From the NCBI RefSeq assembly GCF_921293095.1, contig NC_060246.1:89215030-89279029 (forward strand): a stretch of 64,000 nucleotides of DNA, in the 5' to 3' direction. A program made the translations under genes and the position numbers. Shown piece by piece: positions 23,701 through 30,750 of the stretch; the stretch's first letter is position 1, and each line of letters opens with the position of its first letter. This DNA is from Ischnura elegans. Lineage: Eukaryota; Arthropoda; Insecta; Odonata; Coenagrionidae. Below the pieces are notes generated by a model. It was not told where the DNA came from and ran no database searches. It saw only the letters and a list, made by a program, of their open reading frames with translations.

Positions 23701-25185
23701 TTTTTGTTGAAGATTTTTTTTTCTTTATCAGACAATGGTTGTAACCATCCATGGTTGTAATGGTTGTATCAATAATGGTTGAAATGGTTGTTCACATGGT
23801 TTATACAAATAATCCAATTAAATTATGATTGTTCTTTGCATCCCTTGCTTTTCTTTGTATCATAAATTTTACTATACTTTGGATGACATGCCTTCACCGC
23901 CTTATAGTTTGCAAATTGAAAACATTTACTTGAAATTATAAGAGGAAGGGGGCGAAATAACTTCCCTTGGCTATCCCTTCGGTGTGCTCAAACTTACTGA
24001 GCACGTGTGAAATAAATAAGCAAACCTTTGAATTATTTTCTTCTTTAGTTATTTATTTTTTGCTGCATTATTGTTATAATTATTTGCGAATTATTAAGCT
24101 TAATTTCTTGTTTCTGACCATACCAATTGATTTTATTCCAGCATGGATCCTGCAGAACTACAAAATGAAACTACTACTACTACTGCTAGTCATATAGCTT
24201 CCGAAAGTCCGGCAGAGGTAAATACCTATAAACAGTTCATGCACCAATAAGCACATTCATGCACTTTTTGAAATGATTAGCAGCAAGTAATCTATTTTTT
24301 AATGGTGAGGTGCGGTGTTTTTTCTTTCCGATTTTATCGGCGGTTCTCCGTTCCATTGGTTGATTTGATAGTGTCGTTGGGTTCACGATTCTTATTGACT
24401 CCTTGACAATGAAAGGGGTAAATTTTAATTAGTAGATTTTTATACTAATTATCATGAAATTTGGAAACGTTTGTTAAAATGGAACGTCTTCGGTTAATTC
24501 CTTCGACTCTTGTGTAATAATTTTATCATATATTTTGAAAAATGAAATAGAGAGTCAAACTGCTGTGCATAACGTATCTTTTTTAAACAACCATAGGATT
24601 TGAACTTATATTTAGAATATCCCAGAATACCCACCATTTATTTATATTTTTTGAAAAAATATAATATATCAATCTTGTGCATTGCGTGCTTTCGGCAAAT
24701 AATGGATGTGTACATGCCGGTATCATCCTAAAATTTAGTCAGAACTCATCGGCTACACCAAAACATTTTCATGAGCTGCAGAACGATTTACTAGCAAGCA
24801 CAAGTATCACTGGCTATGTAGGAATTTAAAAATAGTTTACTGATAAGGATAAATACGTCAAATTCAAAAGTTATACGACATAGTTGGTTTTGAAAACGTT
24901 TTTTTTATTGCATTGAGTTAACATTGAGTGACCCTGTGCGTAAATGAACTAATCTCTTCATTTTTGTCGTAGGTGGATCCGAGCGGGGTCGAAGAGGGTC
25001 CATTTGGTGAAGTTCCTGATTCATTGTCGGAAAATCTTCGCAGACAAGTGGAATTGATGGATAAATTTAGACCCGAAATCGAGTCGTGGCTGAGTAATAT
25101 GTATAGGGCATTTTCAGGATCCTTTCAACTTACGTGCAACGCAATTACAATTTTAATAGTTCTAATCCATTTTCTCATTTGCTAA
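2255..25185 (+). CDS. Aminopeptidase N gene 1 (M1 metallopeptidase), 13 coding exons
   Basis: Zinc exopeptidase that removes N-terminal residues from peptides; in insects such proteins are mostly GPI-anchored on midgut brush border. Thirteen exons (listed separately) join in consistent phase to 2700 nt, about 899 residues. Visible features: signal peptide (residues 1-22), N-terminal M1 beta domain with FPCFDEP, GAMEN (315-319), HELAH (351-355) with third zinc ligand E374, catalytic tyrosine Y436 in ISYEK, ERAP1-like C-terminal helices from WILFN onward, a threonine-rich stalk, and a hydrophobic C-terminus preceded by SGS that fits a GPI signal. Family members are usually about 950-1000 residues. 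The shortfall lies between exon 11 ([10 protein letters not shown]) and exon 12, where the rest of the ERAP1-like domain is expected but no exon was found. The start was chosen at the first ATG after the 2229 acceptor, which opens the signal peptide. APN identity is certain; the exact exon set near the 3' end is less so. Confidence 0.92.
3200..3358 (+). CDS. APN gene 1, coding exon 2
   Basis: The acceptor is TTGTCGCAG at 3199 and the donor is GTGAGT at 3359. The exon encodes [20 protein letters not shown] followed by EP, the M1 signature before the catalytic domain, then the linker ending in LPVAE/D. Confidence 0.93.
3926..4225 (+). CDS. APN gene 1, coding exon 3 (GAMEN motif)
   Basis: The acceptor is TTTAAG at 3925 (a short polypyrimidine tract) and the donor is GTAAGT at 4226. 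The exon encodes the [11 protein letters not shown] strand and ends with the exopeptidase motif [11 protein letters not shown], which binds the substrate N-terminus in M1 enzymes. Confidence 0.93.
6490..6720 (+). repeat. Low-complexity purine-rich tract
   Basis: Short imperfect iterations of GTTTCGGGG, CAGAGGCTGA and GGAAGTTCGA are followed by two long G runs near 6669 and 6700. No coding signature is visible. Confidence 0.5.
7045..7467. mobile_element. Foldback (inverted-repeat) element
   Basis: Two arms of roughly 105-110 bases, 7096-7207 and 7339-7443, are near-perfect inverted repeats (core CAGCGTCTTCAGGTCGAAGG and its complement). The loop is GC-richer and carries CTGCTGATCCGCTGCTGC. 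A direct repeat AATGCATAATATA at 7045-7057 and 7455-7467 flanks the structure and could be a target duplication. No transposase is visible. It could be a MITE with long inverted termini. Confidence 0.65.
7493..7680 (-). other. Exon-like open frame of unknown product
   Basis: On the minus strand an ATG at 7680-7678 opens a GC-richer frame of about 62 codons, starting [15 protein letters not shown] and including [16 protein letters not shown]. It ends at a consensus donor, TTG|GTAAGT, at 7492-7487. The composition and donor look like a first coding exon, but I do not recognise the family. It is head-to-head with the THAP fragment at 7869, and its intron would run into the foldback element. It may be a captured gene fragment or chance. 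Confidence 0.3.
7869..8002 (+). pseudogene. THAP zinc-finger domain fragment, broken
   Basis: ATG 7869 opens [14 protein letters not shown], then [14 protein letters not shown], which matches the start of a THAP C2CH DNA-binding domain (first two cysteines, LFRVPKD.E). A TGA follows at 7971-7973 exactly where the domain's conserved tryptophan codon is expected; the frame then continues NSCTIP, resembling the family's WNSAIP. THAP domains occur in P-element-type transposases and domesticated host factors. The C-terminal CH pair and AVPTIP box are not seen. A single base change explains the stop, but the rest of any gene is missing. Confidence 0.55.
8491..8752. mobile_element. hAT-like MITE with 8-bp target duplication
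   Basis: The 262-base element begins CAGTGGCGCCAACT and ends AGTCGGCACCCCTG (inverted termini CAG.GG.GCC.ACT). It is flanked on both sides by the direct repeat CTGTCGTA (8483-8490 and 8753-8760). An 8-bp duplication and CAG termini are typical of hAT elements. G/C runs lie just inside each end. It has no coding capacity. Confidence 0.85.
10558..10830. mobile_element. Possible decayed hAT-like MITE
   Basis: The right end CCCCCCTAAATCCACCAGTG resembles a common hAT MITE terminus. A G-rich left end begins near 10558, and the flanks AATAAACG and ATCAAACG match at 6 of 8 positions. The inverted termini are poor, so the boundaries are tentative. Confidence 0.3.
11435..11618 (+). CDS. APN gene 1, coding exon 4 (zinc site)
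   Basis: The acceptor is ACTTTCAG at 11434 and the donor is GTAAGG at 11619. The exon encodes [17 protein letters not shown] and [11 protein letters not shown], giving both histidines and the downstream glutamate of HEXXH-X18-E. The preceding intron is about 7.2 kb here but only about 0.5 kb in gene 2. Confidence 0.95.
13600..13960. repeat. Dispersed repeat family R, copy in gene 1 intron 4
   Basis: Contains ATGAGTGCCATGCGATACA, TTTGATAGATCGCGTCAAAA and TCCCCGTGAAACTCGGATCA blocks that recur at 16700-17290 and 42490-42860. The 42490 copy is the gene 2 counterpart. No coding frame is conserved across copies. Confidence 0.65.
14069..14222 (+). CDS. APN gene 1, coding exon 5 (catalytic tyrosine)
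   Basis: The acceptor is CTGTTGCAG at 14068. The exon encodes [18 protein letters not shown] and ends in FDEISYEK, whose tyrosine is the transition-state-stabilising residue of M1 enzymes. The donor is GTTAGC at 14223, weaker than the GTAAGC of the gene 2 equivalent. Confidence 0.9.
14740..14821 (+). CDS. APN gene 1, coding exon 6
   Basis: This is an 82-base exon between a TTTATAG acceptor and a GTGAGT donor at 14822. It encodes [20 protein letters not shown] and then VATYLNQ, continuing the KGxxVIRM helix of M1 enzymes. Confidence 0.9.
15337..15520 (+). CDS. APN gene 1, coding exon 7
   Basis: The acceptor is CGCCTCCAG at 15336 and the donor is GTAATG at 15521. The exon encodes [18 protein letters not shown] through [20 protein letters not shown], the end of the catalytic domain (the family's W..Q.G.P...V pattern). 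Confidence 0.93.
15980..16185 (-). repeat. Dispersed repeat with GACGTCA/GGCGCC motifs, copy 1
   Basis: The reverse complement aligns over about 200 bases with 32565-32770. Shared blocks include CTAGGTCCCTGTGACGTCA, GGGCGCCAATCTGGCCT, TTGCCATTCGTCTAAAC and TTTCGTTTTCTTTGAT-like sequence. It sits in gene 1 intron 7, in sequence lacking from gene 2. Class unknown. Confidence 0.6.
16700..17290. repeat. Dispersed repeat family R, internally duplicated copy in intron 7
   Basis: This is a second gene 1 copy of the family at 13600. Its centre (ATCGTCTTTTTTCCA, then TTTGATAGATCACGTCAAAA) occurs twice, near 16815-16915 and 17023-17110, so the copy carries a partial tandem duplication of roughly 200 bases. 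Gene 2 lacks it: its intron 7 is about 1.1 kb against about 2.5 kb here. Confidence 0.6.
17986..18184 (+). CDS. APN gene 1, coding exon 8
   Basis: The acceptor is GATTTAG at 17985 and the donor is GTCAGT at 18185. The exon encodes EKFSYN..., [11 protein letters not shown] and [10 protein letters not shown], covering the beta-sandwich domain III and the start of the ERAP1-like C-terminal domain. Confidence 0.93.
18775..19052 (+). CDS. APN gene 1, coding exon 9
   Basis: The acceptor is TTCTTTTAG at 18774 and the donor is GTAAAT at 19053. The exon begins [11 protein letters not shown] and continues through [19 protein letters not shown] and [15 protein letters not shown], the first helices of the ERAP1-like domain. 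Confidence 0.94.
19615..19802 (+). CDS. APN gene 1, coding exon 10
   Basis: The acceptor is TAATTTAG at 19614 and the donor is GTAAGA at 19803. The exon encodes [20 protein letters not shown], with the paired cysteines typical of this part of APN, then EWRENSTKR. Confidence 0.92.
20061..20225 (+). CDS. APN gene 1, coding exon 11
   Basis: The acceptor is TGTCTACTCAG at 20060 and the donor is GTAAGT at 20226. The exon encodes [28 protein letters not shown] and [16 protein letters not shown]. The next family block (about 80-90 residues, usually starting near a RYL sequence) is not found downstream. Confidence 0.9.
20286..20460 (-). mobile_element. tRNA-derived SINE, decayed
   Basis: The reverse complement has an A-box-like TTAGTGGTGTGACTGG and a B-box-like GGGTTCGGATACC at tRNA-like spacing, followed by an AT-rich body with ATTTTTACATGGCGAA. 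The gene 2 counterpart is at about 49530-49700, so the insertion predates the duplication. No intact cloverleaf forms. Confidence 0.5.
20689..22756. mobile_element. Non-autonomous hAT-like element split by a LINE (unit 1)
   Basis: The left end GAGGGATCTCCAAACTATGG and right end TTTTGGAGACCCCTC are inverted termini with subterminal GGCCCG motifs. The flanks CTTTAACA (20681-20688) and CTTTAAAA (22757-22764) match at 7 of 8 positions. A LINE occupies 20936-22640 inside it. The same nested arrangement stands at 49988-53661 in unit 2. Confidence 0.7.
20936..22640 (+). mobile_element. APE-type LINE, internally deleted (unit 1 copy)
   Basis: Leader GGGCTACAACCTTGTCGCAG starts near 20936. A decayed EEP region follows at about 21010-21400 and is full of stops. 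The frame at 22269 (GDYSTISLL) joins directly to [15 protein letters not shown], so about 1.07 kb carrying the reverse transcriptase is deleted compared with 51985-53057 in unit 2. The 3' end has a (TAA)n tail near 22630. It lies in gene 1 intron 11 on the sense strand. Confidence 0.8.
22757..24141 (+). other. Rest of gene 1 intron 11, no exon found
   Basis: This stretch aligns along most of its length with 53662-54909 in unit 2 at intron-like identity. I looked here for the missing ERAP1-domain block and saw no conserved open frame with splice sites. A fragment at about 23085-23145 reads [12 protein letters not shown], resembling a LINE C-terminus; it is absent from unit 2. Confidence 0.5.
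24142..24217 (+). CDS. APN gene 1, coding exon 12 (Thr-rich stalk)
   Basis: A 76-base exon lies between a TTATTCCAG acceptor at 24141 and a GTAAAT donor at 24218. Phases match exons 11 and 13 exactly (GG|C ATG GAT CCT). It encodes [20 protein letters not shown]. The threonine run comes from a short (ACT)n microsatellite missing from gene 2. Serine/threonine-rich stalks before the anchor are common in insect APNs and are usually O-glycosylated. Confidence 0.7.
24973..25185 (+). CDS. APN gene 1, terminal exon 13 (GPI signal)
   Basis: The acceptor is TTTTGTCGTAG at 24972; the stop TAA is at 25183-25185. It encodes [17 protein letters not shown], a helix [10 protein letters not shown] resembling the last ERAP1-domain helix, a small-residue cluster FSGS, and the hydrophobic tail [14 protein letters not shown]. 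This matches the layout of a GPI-anchor signal with the attachment site near SGS. Confidence 0.85.
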   Translation: MDPSGVEEGPFGEVPDSLSENLRRQVELMDKFRPEIESWLSNMYRAFSGSFQLTCNAITILIVLIHFLIC

Positions 25186-26734
25186 ATTTTGGAGGTTTTG
25201 TGAATTTTCTAACAGTGTTCCTTCAATTTTTTTGAGTGAAAGATAGAGTGGGTGAACGAAAAAACATTTTTCAGAGAGGACTGATTGTGAAAATAGAAAA
25301 TGTATTTTTTTAAATTACCAACATCTTTCGTGCTACTCTAAAGTAGCCTCAAGTGCTAAAGGTACTGATAATGATAATGAGGTTTGTAATAATAGGTTTC
25401 TTATAATGATAATGATCGTATCAAATCTGTTTTCATCGATGCTTACATGTAAATTTATAGAAAATTATAATTTGTCTTGTATTATTTACTGCTTTCAAAA
25501 TGTAAGTAATTTTAAATATGTATGATATATTTTATATCAATATCTCGACCACGTATTTAATACTTCCTAGCTGCAAGCCTTCCTTTCACCGTAAATAACA
25601 GTCTTAAGCCTGAATTACGTGATTTATTTTCCGTCCCTCAAAGTGATTGCTGCAGCGATAGTTTTACGCTGACCAAAAATGATCGCTCGACTCATCATTT
25701 TCTGAATGAACGTTTATTATGCCGCCCATTATTCCATCGCTTTTTTCATCACTTTCTGTATTTACATCTGTCAATCCAATAAAATTCAAACGCGACGTCT
25801 CAATTTCTGTTAGTGGCCGTGCGTTATGATTGGCTGAAAGATTATGACAGCGATGGAAAAAAAATGGACTTGCCGAGTGATGGAAAAAGTGATTGAACTT
25901 AATATCCCTGGAGCCATCACGATCACATGAAAGGATCATTTTACCGCCTTCTATGTAATGATCACTATCGGTCTTAAGAGATGTAAAAAAAAGAGCGGGT
26001 GATTCTAGCTTTATTATTCAATGTACTAATTGAAATTATTTTACGAAGCAAATAAGCTCTATTGTGAATCAAATCTCTCCTGCATAAATTATGCAAAGTT
26101 TTGGTAAATATTTTAACAAACGGTAGCGTTTGGAATACTATCACCTTCGGGCTACTGTTCATGGGTGGTCCAGCCGGGTCGGCTAGTGGACGATGGCCGA
26201 GGGCCCCGAGCTCAGGGGGCCCACACTACGCTCGCGTCTATCGTAAAGCTTATACGAACGGTGAAGTAAAAAAGACTCATATTACTTGAAAAAAATATGC
26301 AACTTTGAATTCTAAATTTTCATTAACTTTCTTTATTTATAGCATGCTCAGTGTAAAAAAGCAAAATAAATACCTTAACCATATTCTCTTTTGAAAGGGT
26401 TATTCGAAAAAACAAAATTTAGAGTTTTTTTGTTTGTATATTATTGAATTAAATAAGCTGTGAAATTCTCACTTTTGCAACATTTTTCCGGAAAAATTGG
26501 CATTTTTATTAACTTTTATCTAGTTTTTAAGATCCAGAAATGCGTCCATTACCATTTCTGGGCATGCGATAGGCTAAGTTTTTCCGTAGTAACCCCAGCG
26601 GAGGGCCCCCATCAACCCATGCAACCCATAATACTGTTTCGACTTTCTCCGCTGGCTATGAATATCGTCATACTTATTTATGTATGTATTTGAGATAAAT
26701 GAGATAGAAAACATAAAGAATTCAACAAATAGAA

Positions 26735-27229
26735 GTGTTTGTCCTTAGCAAACTGCCAATATCAAAAATTTTATCCATCAGAACCGAAGTTAGAATTTAT
26801 AAAATCGTAATAAGACCTATCCATGTATATGGTGCTGAATCATGGGTTCTCGACAAAAGAACGGAAAAGAAGTTGATTGCCTTAGAAAATAAAGTGTTAA
26901 GGAAAGTTTTTGGACCAGCAAGAGAAAATGGTCCCTGGATAATGAAACACGACAGGAAAATCAGGGACCTTTTCAACTCGCCAGACGTAGTAGTTGAAGC
27001 TAAGAGCCGCATTTTGCGATGGGCAGGGCACATAATACGAAGATAGCATGAGGCCCTAGAAAAACAAGTCTGGGCAGAAAACCATGATGGAGGACGACCT
27101 ACAGGAAGATCGAGAAAAAGGTGGAAGGATGAGGTGCTGATTGACTTGGGAAAAATGGGAGTCAGCGAGGCGGATGCAGAAGTTAGAAAGAGTTGGAAGC
27201 AGACAGTGGCGAGGCTAAATAACGTTTAG
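26735..27229 (+). mobile_element. LINE 3' ORF fragment (unit 1)
   Basis: Encodes the C-terminal region typical of APE-type LINE polyproteins: IRPIHVYGAESWVLDKRTEK, ENKVLRKVFGPARENG, RILRWAGHIIRR. A TAG at 27045-27047 interrupts it where unit 2 has Gly. It then continues GGRPTGRSRKRWKDEVL to a stop near 27229. No reverse transcriptase core is seen. The counterpart is 58057-58605. Confidence 0.8.
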
Positions 27230-27231
27230 GG

Positions 27232-27515
27232 CTGTGGCGGAACTATAGAAGACTCATGAGAGGATAGATCCCCCCCTCTAAAGCCTTGGAGAATTAAAAA
27301 AATATGTAAAACTATTATTTAGCTATGACATATAATAAGTAACTGCATCTCCTTAAATTTAAAACTTTTGAGTCAAAATGATGTGAGAGGTATTTCCAGT
27401 TTTCATTTGTCAAAAATTATCCCTGACCCCTCGTTGCCAAGGGGGGGGGGATGGGGTTTTCGCCACTCCAGGCCATCTCATCCCTCTCCAAAGCATATTC
27501 CTAGTTACGCCACTG
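27232..27515. mobile_element. hAT-like MITE, decayed (unit 1)
   Basis: Begins CTGTGGCGGAACTA and ends TAGTTACGCCACTG, the degraded equivalent of 58615-58893, whose 8-bp target duplication is intact. It sits directly after the LINE fragment in both units, so it predates the duplication. Confidence 0.7.
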
Positions 27516-27638
27516 ATTTAAAGTATAAATGGCCATGGGAGTGAGTGAGTCAACGAACATTAAATAATAGGGAAAAATGATTATAAGTCACGGATTTTTC
27601 CACGAAGGTGAGACAATGAGCTAGTATTTGAATTTCCC

Positions 27639-28490
27639 GAGGTAATATCCGCTACAGGTTATATGTATAGCTATAGTGGGGGCGCCGTTTTGTCCTTGAC
27701 GGAGCTGGGGTAGATATGGCGCGCCGGACGACCCCTGGCCGTCGCGGCGGTGATGGGTCGGATGTTCCTCGACGAGTTGAATAGTCCCAGTTGGAGTTAC
27801 GTTTACCCGCTTTGGCAATAGGCTCGAAGTTCGGCATTCCGTCTTGTGCTCCCTTTCCACTCCTACCTTCCTACTCCTTCACGCAGTGCACGAGTTGGTG
27901 TTCACTAGTCCTCTGTGCGGGGTTGTGGCGTTATCATGGTCAGAGCGCGATGATACTGATCGAAGTCACCCGAATTTATTTCCCGGTTGAAGCCTTTGGA
28001 GGCTGCCTCGCAGAAATTTTGTGAGATGCATATTGAAAGGAAAATGGCTCTCATTTTCCTGACCTGTGATATTAACTCACCCGTGGCTTAGTACGGGGTG
28101 AGCTCTACCCTCATCACTACAGATCTAACTTCCGGTTTAATCATTGAATGAATGAGTGAGCGAACAAGCCTGAGGGGCGCTCAAGGGTTACAAAACTCCT
28201 AAAGTTTTTGGTGTAAACGGTTTTACAATCATGAGTCACGGGACCACCTGCACTTGATTTTTGTGGCTTAGTCTGAGGTGAGCTTTACCCTCACCTATCC
28301 AAATTAACCCCATTATTGAATCCCTGAGTGAGAGTATGAGTGTTTGAGTGTTCTCTGTGCATGCCGCCAAGGCAGACGCCGGACGACCCATGGCCGCGAC
28401 GGCCATAGGTCGTCCGGCGCGTCATATCTACCCAGCTCCGTCTAGGACAAAACGGCGTCCCCACTTTACCTATACCTATAACCTGTAGCG
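27639..28490. repeat. Inverted repeat pair with perfect-stem palindrome
   Basis: About 107 bases at 27639-27745 (GGTAATATCCGCTACAGGTT ... GCGCCGGACGACC) recur inverted at 28381-28490. The junction itself contains a palindrome at 28377-28419: two 19-base arms, CGCCGGACGACCCATGGCC and its near-complement, around GCGAC. Block C has only the left arm. The right arm therefore arose by inverted duplication in unit 1. Confidence 0.75.
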
Positions 28491-28499
28491 GATATTACT

Positions 28500-30750
28500 C
28501 ATAGTGAAAAAACAATTTTCAGCAATAACTAATGGTGAAAATTGATAAAGGTATTTTTTTTTATTTACATTCATCATTCATGCTACTTTAAGGTAGCCTC
28601 AAGTGCAAATAATGATAACGGACGTATCAAATCTTTTGTCATCGATGCTTACATGCAAATTTATAGAAAATTAGAATTTGTCTTGTATTATTTACTGCTC
28701 TCAAAATTTTAGTTATTGTAAATATACATGAAATATTTTGTATCAATATATAGATAATGTATTGAAAACTTGTGACATTCAAATTTGCATTTTAAACTGA
28801 GTATCAGTCATAAGTCTGAATCACACTATAGGCATCCCCCGAGTTACGTATGTCTCGACTTACGTAAATCCGTACTTACGTAAGCGATAACCGTATTTCA
28901 AATGATTACGTTAATTTTCGAATGCGAGCGCGAAGAAGTATATATTCGCTTGTACAACCTATGGTAGAAAAAATATCGAATAGTTATAGAGTTTTTTACG
29001 TGCTAAAAATAACAAAGTGACCCATTTTTGTCATTCCTTGAAGGAAATTTCATTAATTTCTGTAGTAAAATCGCTTATAAATCCCAAGTCAATAATCAAC
29101 GTGAAAATTTGCAGTTCTAGCGATGGATGTGGTGGCGTATGTGGTTGCGCTCATTCCTGTACGATACAACTTGTTATACAGCTATTTCTGAAGCGCCAAT
29201 GCAAAGGTTCGACTTACGTAAATTTCGACTTACGCATAGTCTGCCGGAACGCATCTCTTACGTAACTCGGGGGATGCCTGTATTATTTTTCCGTGTCTCA
29301 GAGGGATAGTTCCAGGGATAGCTTTCAAGGAACCTAAAAAGACGTTATTTGTCTCATTATTTTCTCTGTCACAAAGGGTCATACTACTGTCCCTTTTTCC
29401 ATTGCTTCTTCCGACTCTTTCTGTATTTACAACGGCCTTTCCATTATAAGCCAATCATTGCGTCGTAATCACTGTTAGTGGCCGTGCCTTCCGATTGGCC
29501 GAGAGGCGGTGTCAGAGGTGGCTTTATTCTACCCATAAAGGTAGGTTTCCTTGGAGTACTTCAGAAGCATTCTGGGAGTCTCCCCTTCCTGCAGTAATTT
29601 CCCTCTTCAAATTACAACAAGGCTTACCCCACTTCATTTGATCTAAAAACCCTATCCTTTTCCTTCCTCTCCCTAGTTCAACTTACATTCTACCCTTTAA
29701 CACTGTTTTCAACATATTTTGGGATGTAATTAAATTTACGCAGGTAAGATTGTGGAATACTATCACCAGCGGGATAATGTTCACGCCTTACTCTGCTTGC
29801 TCTCTCCCTCGTCATATTCCTTGAATGAATTTGAATTTCCCCGAATAATAGTATCAACACGTTATAGGGTGGCGTCTTTCCTACCTAGACGGAGCTGGCG
29901 CAGAGAAGGCGGGGGAGGGTCGGATATCTGCTCTGTGCTCCGCGACGAGTCGAATGGTCAACTCGTGGTTAAAATTATCCTTTTTGGCAATAGGCGCGAA
30001 GAGTTGAGCATTGCGTCTTACTCTCCCATCCCCTCCGTTGCATTTATTACCCCTACTTCACGCAGTGCATGAACTAGGATTCAGTTGTCCTCTGTTCGCG
30101 GTGTGGTGGTGTATTTGGCATAGCACTAGCCTACTGACCCAAATTTCCCGATTTTATATCCAGATTGAAGCCTACGGTGGCTCCCACTCAGAAATGTTGC
30201 AAGATGCATATTGAGACGAGATGGCTTTCACTTCCCTAACGTGTTATATCAACTCGCCCGTGGCTTAGTGAGGGGTGAGCACTACACTCAACTATACAGA
30301 TCTATCTGCGGATTGAATCACCAAGTGAATAAGTGGCTCAAGGGTACAAACCCTCCTAAAGTTTTTGGTGTTGACCGTTTTACAATCAGGATTTTTGAAA
30401 TTACTTGCACTTAATATTTGTGGCTTAGTCGGGGTTGATCTCTATCCTCCAAATTAACCCTAATGAAGAATCTCTGAGTGAGTGAGTGTTCTCTGTGTTT
30501 GCCACCAAGACAGAAGGTTATATTAGCTCGATAGGAAGGCTTGTAAGGAGAAGTATGGGGCAGCAACGCAATGATTGAGTGTCCCTCAGCGTCGATCGTC
30601 TGGTACTCGGTAAGTCCTGTTTTTTTTTCAATATTCTCCCAGTACACAACACTTCACACTTTATCGCCGTCCTCGCATGATGTATGTATTTCCTCAGAAT
30701 GGCCTTAGGAAATTCATGCAACATCGCTTATCGGCTTTTACACAAAGATG
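28500..30750. other. Downstream block B: orphan APN 3' flank
   Basis: From 28508 the sequence matches the gene 1 3'-UTR starting about 70 bases past the stop (GAAAAAACA.TTTTCAG; CTACTTTAAGGTAGCCTCAAG), then the more distal parts of block A, but without the LINE fragment. No APN exon precedes it. It ends in sequence shared with block C up to about 30748. Confidence 0.65.
28829..29280. mobile_element. MITE with TA target duplication (Tc1/mariner-like)
   Basis: The 452-base element has 20-base inverted termini AGGCATCCCCCGAGTTACGT and TA on each side. Subterminal GACTTACGTAAAT motifs recur. Blocks A and C lack the insertion, giving empty sites. No coding capacity was seen. Confidence 0.75.

Larger units (their letters stand above)
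25190..28375. other. Downstream block A (3' flank of gene 1)
   Basis: 3'-UTR-like AT-rich sequence, then a 26150-26230 GC block (GCCGAGGGCCCCGAGCTCAG), a LINE 3' fragment, a MITE, and a GC-rich segment from 27639. The whole block has counterparts at 28500-30750 (block B, partial) and 56558-59990 (block C). Two direct subrepeats, GTGGCTTAGT..GGTGAGCT.TACCCTCA, begin at 28083 and 28263. An AATAAA at 25778 is a possible polyadenylation signal but lies about 590 bases past the stop. Confidence 0.6.
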
